Assembly: GCA_964058805.1 (NCBI GenBank)
Contig: CAXKVV010000692.1
Coordinates: 1 to 47,084 of the forward strand
Source of the DNA: Schoenoplectus triqueter
Taxonomy: Eukaryota > Streptophyta > Magnoliopsida > Poales > Cyperaceae
Direction: 5' to 3'
DNA: 47,084 bases
Part shown: piece by piece, positions 10,986-25,000 of the stretch
How positions within the stretch are numbered: position 1 is the stretch's first letter
Layout: each line of letters opens with the position of its first letter
Position numbers and translations under genes: made by a program
The notes under the pieces: generated by a model
What the model was told of the DNA's origin: nothing
The model's input: only the letters and a program-made list of their open reading frames with translations
Databases searched by the model: none

Positions 10986-12364
10986 CCTATCACCTATGAC
11001 AAAAGAGGATCTTTTAAAAAATAAAATCATGAGATCGGCATGTAAAATTGTGAGTGAAATGGAGGGCATTGCAAAGGGGCACTAAATGCTGGGGGAGCTT
11101 GAATTATATGAAAATATATGAACATTTAAAAATCAGATAACTTAAACTCTCATCATTACTTACAAAAATAGATTGGAACAATTCAAATTAGTTCGAATTA
11201 ATTTAACTTTACCGGATTTGGGACTTTCAGCTTGTTCTTTTTCTATTATCTCAAATTTCAAATAAATAATTCAGCTCGAGTCAATCGGAATTGAATGACT
11301 TAATAAGAAAAATTCAGATGGAGTTCTGGTGAATTCATTGTTACAATTTGTGAAATTTATATTTCATATTTTATCGAAACTGTTAGCCTAGATGGTATCG
11401 AAATAAAAAAATTTCAATATCACTGTATTTTAAGTAACATTATAAATAAATTTATCTACTTTATAAACTTTGTGATTCCGAAGACGGATATCTGAATTAG
11501 CAATAATGATTTTTTTATATATTTTGAAACCCAGAAAATTCCAATTAAACTGCATAAAAATAAAAATAAAAGTAAGACATCAGGAAAAAAGTCTATAACA
11601 TCTCTTAAATGAACTTCTTCATACATTTGGCATATTAAACTTAAATTACAATAATTCATTTTGGACCAATAAAACACAATTTAAATGATGTCCCCACATC
11701 TACAAATACAAGCATGCATGTCCTAAAAATTATCTAATCAGATAGCACCCAATAACATCGCCATTTAAAATAATTACAATAACTAAGATTGTACCTTAAT
11801 GCAATCATTAATTGAGCGGTTATGTATTAAAAAAGAAGAACTTGTTAGAACGGGCAGAGTCAGGAGAGTAATAGATTTACAGTGAATGACCTTAATGAGA
11901 CCAAGTCTAGAGAGTTCTGGGTTCAACATCTAATAGGCTGATGCTGTACATAAATTCCAATTTTCTTCCTATGTCAGCTTTTAATAAAATGAGTACGCCG
12001 CATTACTAGAGATTCTCATTATAACTCGATTTAGAGGCTTCTCTGTAGGACCTCAGGCGATTGTAGCGTTAAACTGTGAATAGACTGGATGAATTTTTCC
12101 ACTTCGCATAATACTGCAGTCGATGGTGAGATTTAGTCAAATTAAGCATTTTAATTAAACAAACAGAAAACCGTGTGCATGCCTGCAACGATTGCTCCCA
12201 ACCCATCCACTACACGAACGATCGAACTGTACAATAATACAATCCATATAGATAGAAACTGAGCTTTCCACCAGACTCACAAAAGGAATATTTTACAGAA
12301 AGAGGAACACTTAAAAAACATACAAAGCGGTTTTAGATTACTAATAGTAGTTATATTCTCCATA
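10986..12364. other. Intergenic stretch, 3' flank of the OBAP gene
   Basis: AT-rich sequence with no recognisable exon, RNA or complete transposon. The last part (about 12200-12364) should contain the 3' UTR of the minus-strand OBAP gene; no unambiguous polyadenylation signal could be chosen. Confidence 0.4.
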
Positions 12365-13643
12365 TCAAACAAAGATTCTAGGCATGGAAGTCGCTGGTGG
12401 GACGTCGACCTCTCGCAACTGTGTCTTCAAGCCCTTACCAGCTGCATTTGCCAATGGATGGATCCCATGATCAGGACCAGTCATATCCTTTCTCGCTTCC
12501 TTCTCCTTCTCAAATGATACTCCAAACTTCTTCTCCACCGCTGGAAGAATTGGCACCACAAAGTTTGTCAGTATATCAGTATATAATCAATGATACATGT
12601 GTTATCTAAGAAACAGTTCATCATCAATTCAGGAAAATAATCCAAGTACATCAATTATATGTATGTTTCTTATGAAACATATTCAACATTTCAACATCAA
12701 TTTCAAAAAGATGGTCATTTAACAAATTATGAGCAAGAGCAAAAATTAATGTGGATAAATCTATGGCAACATGAGAACTCGATTTTACCCTCAAAAGTTT
12801 TGAAAGGGTTGCAGTTGCCCATGCAAATTTACAGATCTAACTAGAAAAAATACATGCATGCAACATACTTGTAAGTATTATGTCCAACAAGATCTTTTGG
12901 GTAACATTTTTGGATAATTATTATTAAAACTTAAAATCCTGTGAACTAAAAGCTCTTTTAACATGAAGATTTTTTGGTCAAACTGGCAACTGAGAACTAT
13001 ATATTACCTTTACCAAGTTCTTCATCGAGTTGCCCGTCACGGGTGAGAGCCATCATGATCTGAGGTATCCCCAAAGGAAGCGCATCCCCCCTGTCAACTT
13101 GCCAGAAGTGGATTGTCTTTCCATATGTCTTGCACACCTTCTTCATGTCCTGTCTCTCCACGGCACACGGCACACCTGGCATGAACAGGAACCCGCCTTT
13201 CACCTCGAACTCATGTGAGTGCCACAGTGGTTTCTCAGCATCAGGCAGTGTCAGAAACACGGACTCAGCGACAAGATACTCGATCCCAATCAACCGACCA
13301 TCTTTCTCCGGACTGTCATAAATCAAACACTGACGCACATCTTCATTAAGGTGTGCACAGAAGTGGTGCGCCTCAACTTGCCTCGTCATGTCATCTGCAT
13401 AGAAGTGAAACCTACAAGAATTGGACTGATGAAGTCAATAAATTTCAGATATAAGAATGAAATTTTGTAGCATAAAAAAGCAGGAACCAATTGGGAATTT
13501 GTCAGACATAATACATACGCGCAGAGGTGCTGATGGATGCTCTTAATTGGTTGAAAGCCTTGGATGGTACCGGTGGCCGTCTCCAAAAAAGTGGTACCAG
13601 TCTCCGTCGGTTCACCTGGAACATCGAGATGAGATGTCGCCAT
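12365..13643 (-). CDS. Oil body-associated protein (OBAP, DUF1264 family)
   Basis: Three exons, read on the minus strand: 13519-13643, 13008-13411 and 12365-12540. Both introns are GT-AG. The product is 234 aa, the usual length for OBAP2-type members. It starts [20 protein letters not shown]. The conserved core includes HQHLCAFHFYADD (residues 37-49), [21 protein letters not shown] (54-74), IGIEYLV (83-89) and [13 protein letters not shown] (103-115). The tail has [27 protein letters not shown] and ends PRIFV. There is no signal peptide or membrane span. Family members in maize and Arabidopsis sit on seed oil bodies and are needed for normal oil-body shape and germination; their biochemical activity is not known. 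The third acceptor (CCAG before CGGTGGAG) was chosen because upstream alternatives bring in a stop. Upstream CACGTG and RY motifs fit seed/ABA control. Family assignment is firm; the OBAP2 subgroup is inferred from the tail. Confidence 0.93.
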
Positions 13644-13767
13644 TACGTGGATTGATTCCTCTCTCTATATATATTTTCTTTGATTCTTATCTGGAAACTA
13701 TCCAGAGATTCCAAGTTTCACCCAGATTATGAAGAAAGAGAAAGCAGAAGAGGTCCGTGCGGAGCAA

Positions 13768-13795
13768 CACGTGGAGTGGAGTCGAGGACCACGTG
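13768..13795 (-). promoter_or_regulatory. Two G-box/ABRE-like motifs upstream of OBAP
   Basis: CACGTG occurs at 13768-13773 and again at 13790-13795, about 125-150 bp before the OBAP start codon. The first reads ACGTGG on the plus strand and the second ACGTGT, both ABRE cores bound by ABI5/AREB-type bZIP factors. An RY core (CATGCA, minus strand) lies at 13900-13905. G-box plus RY is a classic seed-maturation combination; the regulatory role here is inferred. Confidence 0.6.
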
Positions 13796-13899
13796 TGCTT
13801 CCCTGGTGATTTCTGGAGTTGAGCGGGTACAGGTGCCTCCTTCTTAACTGGGCTGGACTACTTACTCGGGCTTAAGTTTAGACAATAGTGCATATTTTG

Positions 13900-13905
13900 T
13901 GCATG
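13900..13905 (-). promoter_or_regulatory. RY core element (CATGCA)
   Basis: TGCATG on the plus strand is CATGCA on the gene strand, about 257 bp before the OBAP start. RY elements are bound by B3-domain factors (ABI3, FUS3, LEC2) in seed genes. A six-base match alone is weak; its value is in company with the nearby G-boxes. Confidence 0.35.
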
Positions 13906-14343
13906 TCGGTGTGGCGTATTAACAAGACGGGCTGGTCCTATTAGGAATCGAAACCATGGCTGATCGCCTCATCGCAGTAGTAAAACCGGTATATGGTTAT
14001 TTTATTTTATTTATTTAACATAAAGCATGGGGTTACTTGAATTTCTCGGATCAATAGACATCAATGATGCTGCACCATTAAGTTCACATATTGAAGTTGA
14101 TTTAATCGGAGTATGACGCTAAAATTGACAAAAATGAGTATGCAAACCGAAGAAACGGTAAATTTATTTTTGAAACTAGTTAGAATGAAAGGGCCCTCGA
14201 TTATCATTTGTATCAATGTCAACGTAAAAGTAGAAAGTGCAAACCACGGAAAAAAAACTCAGCACCTATAATACATATATTATTCAAAAAATAAAAAAAA
14301 AGCTATGCCATGAATTTTCTGAAAAACCCATCCTTTGGATTTC

Positions 14344-16786
<2,443 letters not shown>

Positions 16787-16943
16787 TTCTTTACCCTTTG
16801 TAGCTAGCTGTAGCCTCTCCGTTCAAAATGTGAAACCTCCGCGAGAAAGAAAAAGGAAAAGGAATCCAGGGAGGTCGATCGCGGAGATAGGCGGTCGATC
16901 CGGGGGACTGTGGCGGTGATCGAGGTCAAGACAGGCCAATTGG

Positions 16944-16989
16944 GGGCCCAACAGTCGGTTCGTTGCTTCCCAAATGACTTTTAGGCCCA
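16944..16989 (-). promoter_or_regulatory. Two site II (TGGGCC) elements upstream of COQ5
   Basis: On the gene strand TGGGCCC is at 16950-16944 and TGGGCCT at 16989-16983, about 160-200 bp before the start codon. Site II elements (TGGGCY) bind TCP factors and are enriched in plant promoters of mitochondrial respiratory and translation genes, which fits a ubiquinone-pathway gene. No TATA box was found nearby. Confidence 0.5.
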
Positions 16990-17543
16990 TGGTCTTAAAT
17001 CACCTTCGCTGGGTTAGACTTGAAAGTCGTAAAAGAAATGTCCAATTCAGAAATAACCACAAATATTAATTTTGTTCCAAGTCCTCTTTTCAACTATAGT
17101 TCCCGTATTTTGCCGCGAAAAAATGTATCAAGATTTTTTTTTATTATTGAGGATTGGCTCAAATCTATTCATCAAGGAAGACAATGTATAAATACAAGAA
17201 CTGGCAAAAGCAATCTTTTTATGAATAATAATTGCCAATGTCTATTTTTCTCAGCAAATGAAGAACCATGCATGCACTAGTTTCATTTTTTTTTAATAAA
17301 GATAAAGAGTCAAGACTTTCTGACTTGAAATGTTTTTATATTCATCATTTTAATAATCATTTTAATTTTCCAAAAGAACATGCTTGTACTAAAATTAAGT
17401 TCAAAATAGAAAAATCTTACAATCACTGCACTGTCATATTTCTCGTTCTTTTCGTTTTGATTTGGGGCCACTGGCAAAGCCCAAAAGAGAACTGAATAAG
17501 AAAAAGAGCAACAGATTTCATTAGGCATATGGATGAACATCTA
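16990..17543. other. Intergenic stretch upstream of COQ5, no gene seen
   Basis: Two short open frames (17020-17280 and 17268-17495) have no recognisable motif or codon character. I see no further feature between the COQ5 promoter and the MITE that starts at 17544. Confidence 0.4.
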
Positions 17544-18983
17544 GGGTTTGTTTGGCACTAGAATTGCTAGTCCGATAAAATAATTTATCAAATGAATTTT
17601 AGACTAAGTAGAAGAGTGCGAAATAGTGATAATCCGATAATTATTATTTGATTATATTATATTATATTATTATATTATGATTATGATTAAGATTTAGTAT
17701 TATTATATTATTATATTATATTTATGATTATAATTTATTATTATATTTATATTATGATTATTATTTATTATTATTATTATTATATTATTATTATTACTAA
17801 ATTATTATTATCATTATTGTTATTATATTATCGTTACCATTAGTATTATTATATTATTTATTATTATTATAAATATAATTTTAATATTATATTATTATAT
17901 TATGAATATAAATATAATTATTTTATTATTATATTATTATGATCAAGATTATTAATTATTATATTATTATATTATGATGATTATGATTATGATTATTATT
18001 ATTTTATTATGTTGTATTATATTATTATATGTTGATTATAGTTATGATTAATTTATTATTATATTATTATAATTATTTTTAATTATTTTTATATTATGAT
18101 TATATTTTTATTATTATTTTATTATGATTATGATTATGGTTATATTATTATGATTATGACTATAATTATTATTTTCATGATTATGATTATGATTATTATA
18201 TTATGATTATATTATTAAAATTATTATTACTTATTATTATTATATTATTATAATTATGATTGTAATTATAATTTTTTATTATTATATTACTATATTATGA
18301 TTATGTTTATATTTTTATTATTTTACTATTATAATATTATTATTTATTATGATTATTTTTATTACTTTATTATTATTTTATTATGTTGTATTATATTATT
18401 ATATATTGATTAAATTTAAGACTAATTTATTATTATATTATTATAATTATAATTATTTATAATTATTTTTATGATTATGATTATATTTTTATTATTATAT
18501 TATTATGATTATATTATAATGATTATGACTATAATTATTATTATCATGATTATGATTATGATTATTATATTATGATTATATTATTAAAATTATGATTACT
18601 TATTATTATTATATTATTAAAATTATAATTACTTATTATTATTATTATATTATTATATTTATGATTATAATTATAATTTTTTATTATTATATTACTATAT
18701 TATGATTATGTTTAAATTTTTATTATATTACTATTATAATATTATTATTTATTATGATTATTATCTTACTATTATGATTATTATTTTACTATTATTATTA
18801 TCATCATCATTATTAGTATCATAATTATTCATATTTTAACTATTCTGAGTAACAACTGTCAAATGATATTTTTACTCTTCCGAATAGTCAAGAATACCAC
18901 TCTTTTCCAAAAAAAATACTATTCTATCACTCTTCCAAAATTACTACTCTTCCAAAATTATTCCTTAATTTGTCAAACGGACT
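17544..18983. mobile_element. MITE with ATT-expanded interior, copy 1 (1.44 kb)
   Basis: The left end GGGTTTGTTTGGCACTA and the right end TGTCAAACGGACT are imperfect inverted repeats. The sub-terminal GAATTTTAGACTAAGTAGAAG (left) and ACTCTTCCGAATAGTCAAGAAT with repeated ACTCTTCCAAAATTA (right) are shared with the copy at 44.3-45.0 kb. Between them, about 17640-18830, is almost pure ATT/ATG-type simple sequence on the plus strand. A TA lies at both edges, but the target-site duplication is not resolved. It has no coding capacity. Confidence 0.75.
17640..18830. repeat. 1.2-kb degenerate (ATT)n tract
   Basis: The stretch is built from TTA, TTATTA and GATTATGATTATG variants with almost no C or G. 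It holds an internal tandem duplication of about 370 bp: GTTGTATTATATTATTATAT recurs at 18011 and 18385, and GATTATGACTATAATTATTA at 18152 and 18521. This shows growth by segmental duplication as well as by slippage. Confidence 0.85.
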
Positions 18984-19395
18984 TAGAGAGAAAAGTGGAT
19001 GGAAAGAGATGTATTCAATGGCCCAATATCTAAGTGCAGCCTAATTAGTCCTCAATAATATGAGTTGAAAAGTTCATTAAGAAGCATTTTTGACGCGCCG
19101 ATTCCTGTCGAAAGAAATAGCTAGTAGCTATTAGCTAAAGCCTAAAGATTAAAGAGGAGCACATGAAACCACGCTAAGCTTCCTCGCACAAATGTAATAG
19201 ATGCCGCCGTATGCAAACATATCTCAGCCTTCTAATCGGATCGGACAATGTACGGATCTCTTATCAATCAGTTGTAGAGTCCATCTCACTGATTATAATT
19301 TAGAAATGTTTAATGGTAATGATATCCAATTATGACGCTAAAAAATTTGTCTAACTACACAGGCAATGTCTCCTCAAAGCTTCTTGTCCTCATGG
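18984..19395. other. Intergenic stretch, no gene seen
   Basis: Mixed-composition intergenic sequence between two mobile elements. No exon, RNA gene or repeat end was identified. Confidence 0.4.
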
Positions 19396-19404
19396 TCATG
19401 GATA

Positions 19405-19953
19405 GGCATCGTCTCTAAGAGCTGAGTCTAACGGGCCTACGAGAGAGTCGTGTTTGTTAAAGGTTTTTGAATGGTCGGGTTTAAAAAACTAAATTTTTAA
19501 AAGGTGAGTTTGGCTCCTATCAAATCATTCGGAGTCGAATAAGAGCCGGTAAGGATTGACAGATAAGGGTTTAATATATATATATTTTTATGATTATGTA
19601 TTTTTTTAATATTAATTTGTATTTATATAAAAATATTAAATTATATTTTTTGTTTTTACATTTTTACATTTTGTTAATTTTTAATTTTTAAGTGTAATTA
19701 ATATATAATATAAAATATTAAAAAATCTGAAAAGAAACGGATAAGAACTGAAAAGGACCAGATAAGGGCTGAAAAGAGTCGGGTTTGATAAGAACTGAGT
19801 TAGAAGGGTCTGTTTTTTAAAGATTAAGCATAACCCTTGAGAAACCTGACCCTTGCCACTGAAAATGGTGGGACCGAATTTGTGAGGGTTAGATTTTCTT
19901 GAAGGGCCGGTAAGGTCGGGTTCAAGAGTCGAGTCCTTATGGACTATGTCTAA
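19405..19953. mobile_element. Putative MULE-like non-autonomous element with 9-bp flanking repeat
   Basis: TCATGGATA occurs at 19396-19404 and 19954-19962. The sequence between starts GGCATCGTCTCTAAGAGCT and, in reverse complement, ends TTAGACATAGTCCATAAGGA, which are imperfect inverses offset by 2-3 bases. The interior has many GGGTTCAAGAGTCG / AAAGGACCAGATAAGG motifs. A 9-bp duplication points to Mutator-like transposition. The weak inverted repeats leave some doubt. Confidence 0.5.
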
Positions 19954-19962
19954 TCATGGATA

Positions 19963-20942
19963 ACTCATATCAGCCTTGGTTGTAAACTAAATAAATTAAA
20001 ACGGGTAAATTTTTTAGAGTTCATTAAACTAAGTTTTAAATCTACGTTCATTAGTAATTTTTTTTATTTATTTTTAATATTTAATGTTTGTCCATATTTA
20101 CTCACTTCAATAGTTTTTTGAAGTTTTTTTATACAAATTTAACAGAATACTTAACATGGATCCTATATCCTATATTAAAGTTCATACAGAATATTTTCAT
20201 ATAATATTTAGAAATATGATAATATAATGCACAAATTAATCATTTTTATTTATTTAAAAAAAATTTCATGTTTTAAAATATGTTATTTCCGAGCAGCAAT
20301 ATTATTATTTAAAATATGCATTGTTAATATAATTTTCGAATTGATAAATAAATAAGTTATTTTTGTAATAATTAAAATCATACAAATAAATATATATTTT
20401 TGGATACAAAATATCGACTTTCAATTTATAATATTAAAATATCGAATTGGAAAAAATTCACGGCTTAAAAATAATAATTAAATAATTAAGAAAAAATAAC
20501 TTCAAATACATTGATAGTTCAATTGCATACAAATATTCTATGAATAAAAAAATAACAACAATTTATCTTTTTTTTCCTTAAAATTTAACTAAATATGCAT
20601 ATTCATGCAATATTATATGTTTTTTTTAAGTTTGAAACAAAGAAAAACTAATAAAGTAATCAAATATGAACAAACATCAAAACCCAATAACTAAAGATGA
20701 TAAATAAAAATCAGTACCAAATATAAATTTGCGACTAAAAACAGAAACACAAATTCAATAAGTAAAATTACTAAATATGAATATAAAACATATTCAAATA
20801 ACCTCCCAAAATATTTACTCAAATTAAAACAATTAGATCCTGTTCTCAGCATGTACAGATGAAAAGATTCATCCGCCTGTAGAAATTAAGGTTCAGTGTA
20901 CTGTTCCCATGGCTCTCCCCTCCCCCCCCAAAAAAAAGGAGT
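19963..20942. other. AT-rich intergenic stretch, no gene seen
   Basis: Very AT-rich with many short open frames of no character. No exon or RNA gene was recognised. Confidence 0.4.
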
Positions 20943-21473
20943 CAGGCTGCAAGAAATATTCGAAGTTCGTAGTTCGTTCGTATTCGATTCGAAAAAAGTT
21001 CGTTCGATTCTAGTTCGAAATTAATTTCAAATCAAACTGATTCGATTCGAAATTATATCCAATCAAACACAAACCACGGTGAGTTCGTTCGAAATGTGTT
21101 CGCGAACTATTTTTGTTTGAATTTGTATTAATTATTTGATTGTTTGAAACTTTGAGTAGTATAAATTTATATGAAATTTATTAATTTTTGTTGAATGAAC
21201 TTTTAGTTTTGTATGAATTTGTATTAAATTGATATTTTTTATATTTGATTATATTATTTTGATATGAATTGTGAAATTTGTTCATCTAATAATTCTATTT
21301 CGAACTATTAACGAATTGAACCGAACAGTTCGAACTTTTAACGAATCAAACTTCAAACTATGATTTGAATTTGAAACTGTCTATCTATTTCGAATCAAAC
21401 TAGTTCGAAATAGATTTCAAATCAAACTCGAACACACATTAATTTGTTCATGTTCGATTCGTTTGCAACTCTA
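20943..21473. mobile_element. Putative hAT-like element rich in TTCGAA motifs
   Basis: The left end CAGGCTGCAAGAAATATTCGA and the reverse complement of the right end TAGAGTTGCAAACGAATCGA resemble each other and hAT termini of the YAGNGTTGCAAA type. TTCGAA/ATTCGATTCG motifs are dense at both ends in opposite orientations. No 8-bp duplication could be confirmed. No transposase is present. Confidence 0.45.
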
Positions 21474-21952
21474 GTCAGATATGTTCGGCGAACTAAAAAA
21501 TTAATTTAAAAGATCCTCGAACCATTAACTTTACATTGATATTCATAACGATCATTAAAAATATAAACCTCAAATCTTAAAATCTGTTAAAAATATAAAT
21601 CTCAATACAAAATCAACGGTTCAAAAACCCTTCAAATTGGTTCGAAGGGCTTTGGTCTCAAGCTGTTCCAGCCGTAAGTCTTTAAATGTGTTATTAATTG
21701 AATAAAAACAATAATCGTAGGAATGAATTTACCAAGAAAGATTGTCCAAATGCTAAAACACTTCAAAAAGAAAAAGTTCAGATTAAACTGAACCGAGAAA
21801 GTGAGGAGAACTTCGGACCAAAACAAAACTTCATGCATGACCACCAGAACGGCACTATTAAGGTAATACAATTTAATTTTCATAACCAAACTAGATCCTT
21901 CCAACACAATTTAGTTCAGAAAGTAATAAATCCTTACAAAATCACCACATAT
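21474..21952. other. Intergenic stretch and 3' flank of the 5MP gene
   Basis: No independent gene is supported. The overlapping open frames at 21632-21979 have no recognisable motif. The part nearest 21950 probably includes the 3' UTR of the minus-strand 5MP gene. Confidence 0.4.
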
Positions 21953-21960
21953 CATATCAC

Positions 21961-22040
21961 CAGTTCATCAAATCCATAATTCGATACAGCTACATATCAC
22001 CAGTAAATCAAATACATAATTCGATACAGCAGCACATATA
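21961..22040. repeat. Two tandem 40-bp units in the 5MP 3' UTR
   Basis: Units 21961-22000 and 22001-22040 share CAGTNNATCAAATNCATAAT and TTCGATACAGC. The second unit ends at the base next to the 5MP stop codon (22041-22043), so the duplication lies entirely in the predicted 3' UTR. Confidence 0.85.
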
Positions 22041-25000
22041 TCATTCCTCCTCTTCTGCCTCTTCAAGCCAATTCACAAACGGCTCCAGTGCCTTCACAAA
22101 GGATTGCCTAGACATTCACAATATCACATGTTAACATTGGTTCTACCAGTCGATCATCTCAAAACAAACCCACTCGTGCAAAAGCTTCAGATGACATTAA
22201 CAAGAATGACCAGACAGTTGCTATTTACCAGAGTGCGTCAGGGCATCAGGTGAAACATCCGAATAGAAATGACCCAAGAACATCAACTTATATTATATGC
22301 AGTAAATAAAATTATTAAATGTTTCATCACTAGTATATAATAGATCCCTTATAATAATAAATCATACATAGTTATATACAAAAAAATGCACCTGCCCTTG
22401 GGATTGGAACCTTTGCGGTACCAGTGAAGAATGGTGTCTTCAGCGAGAACATCAAGATCATACAGAGACCTAATAATTTCAGGGAAAAGCTTCATCAGTT
22501 TGGCATCCTCATAGCACTGCACTTGAACCTTGTATATGAGTTCCAGCTCCAACTTCCCTGAAGTGCAGAATGCATTCAACAGCTTTGCCCATGCTTTCAC
22601 CTGATAACAGAGAAGAAAAAAAAAATTTAAGCCAAAAGTTATAAAGCTATATTGTCCATGATGATAGCTGCAGCACAAGAACCCAACGACCTGAATCAAT
22701 GAAGCTTTGCAACTTACAAGAGTAGCTGGATGAAGCCAATCACGCAGGTCTAACCCAACTGAATTATGCGTTGCTTTAGTTTACATCAATGCATAGCCAA
22801 ATACAAGAAGAAACCCACACCATAATTCTAACCAGAGTTCAATAACACCCACACAGTACTTCAACCCAATTGGATACCGATTAAAATTTCTCCACTCCAT
22901 ATGCATAGGGTCAACCCAAGAAAGCCAACATGTTTGCTCATCATATGTATATAATACTTTATAAAATGAATGGAAACTAGATGAACTATATAAGCAGAAG
23001 ACATGCACCTGACCTAGACTGATCAATTCCCACATCTATGGATAACAATGCAAAAAGAAATGACAACAAGACAATATTTCATAATTCTTGCTCAAAACTG
23101 GTGCATATTTACAAAGAAAAAACCAGAAGCCTTGCTAACTGAACCAAAACCTGATAGTACTAACCAATAAAAAATAGATCAATCTGCCTGATGAACTAAA
23201 TCCATGCCAAAGCATGATTCATTGCCAAAGATTAAGCTCTGTTGTCAATCACAAAGGTGTTTGCCTACCTGACGAAGAGCAGCATTAGAATTCTGCTGCT
23301 GATTCTTGCCAGACCACTGGACAGCATCCATGAGGACATCCCACAGCATGCGCACAACCTCAATGGCGGGAAACTTAGCCTCCTTCACCTGCTGCTTCAC
23401 AGCATCAATCACTTCATCCACATCTGTCTCCTCCGAGATCAGTGTCGTCAGAGTTGACTTTATCTCCTTCAACTTCACCTCAAACATTTTCTTCTCATTG
23501 TATTCCACCACTGAAGCCAGGCCTTCCTTCCTGCATCACCAGAAACAAATGATTTATTATTCGAACTGTGGATGCATTTTCTCCTCTGTCACTTCATAGA
23601 AGTAAAAACTATGACAAGATATATGTGCTCGAGATTATTATTATGAAGAAAAAAGAGGTGGCCTTGACTGCCCATCTCAATCATGTTCTAAAGCAAATAT
23701 AGAACTTACAAAGCATGTATGCTACCACAATTCCAGAGGGTTGAGATAACTAATATCACACTATAGGTAACAAGAAGGCAAGAAAACTCATTCATCACAC
23801 AGAAACTCATAAAAACACTTACATGAAATGCTCTGACAAGGCCTCCGGAGTGCGTTTGGCAGTGGGGAAGAAGTCAAGCAGATTATCTTCAATTTTCCCC
23901 TTCTTAAGAAGGGAAATCAGGTCATCAAGAGAGTTATCCCTCAAGTATTCCTTGAAGAAGTCGGTGATGAAGTTGAGCACTATCCCTTTGGTAATAAGGA
24001 TATCCTTGAGCAGTGGTTGGAAAACGGTCTCGGGCGTAACCGCCAGCTTCTGAGAGAATGTGAGGGCAGTGAATATTGCCATTTTCTTTCGCTCATTCTC
24101 CTCAAAAAGCTCAAGTGACTGGAGAAATCTGCACTTGCAGAAGGTGATAATAAGCTACAATATATAGAGTTGAGCAGAAAATAGGATCAACACAAAAAGA
24201 AGAACCAATGTAAACTCTCAGAACATAACATCTACCAACATGTAAATTGTTACACCTCACAATAAATTTCATATAGTTCAGATAATCAAATTTGAAAGAA
24301 AAACCTATCAAGACTACAAAGCTATCTGAAATTTTATTCTTTCTTTTTATTTGATAATTATTTGGTTGATTGTCATGTAGTGTTCTCAAAACCATGCCAC
24401 CGTGGCCGAACACAGCACAGTTAAGACACGGCACGTGACACGTGCCGTGCCATGCCGTGTTCCGTACCATGTCTTAAGCGTGCCGTGTTCGATTTTTCTA
24501 CTATAGGGCATGACACGGTTAAGAGGGCGTACACAGCATGACACGACACGAAACACGACTAGGCGCAACACAATTAGGCACGGCACGGTAGACCCGACTA
24601 GGCACAGTTTCTCAAATTTTTTTATAATTTTTTTCTGAAATTTGAAAAACAAATATATAATATTATAGTATATAAAATATGTGTTTTTCCTTATTTTTCT
24701 GTTTCTTCCATTTAAAAAAAAAAATAATTTTTGCAATTTTCTCTCATTTTTTATTTTTTTAACTGTCCAAATTTTTGGAAAAAAAGAAGAAAATATAGTA
24801 TTATTGTATATAAAAAGTTAGGAATATATAAAGACTTTTATATTACTTTATTTTTTGATCATTTTTTTTCTAAAAGATTTGCAATATAACTAGGACGACC
24901 AAGTTTTTTTAGAAACTCTGTTGCAGACCTCCTTTTCTTCTTTTTTTTTTTCTAAAAAACGAGGCCTTACGAGCTCTACACTTGGAAGACTTGCGAAAAG

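Noticed and set aside
13664..13676. TATATATA as the OBAP TATA box
   Set aside because: It is only about 25 bp from the start codon, so transcription from it would leave almost no leader; the true core promoter may be elsewhere.
17640..18830. Replication origin, centromeric satellite or CRISPR array
   Set aside because: The tract is irregular ATT simple sequence inside a MITE; there is no unit structure with unique spacers and the host is a plant.
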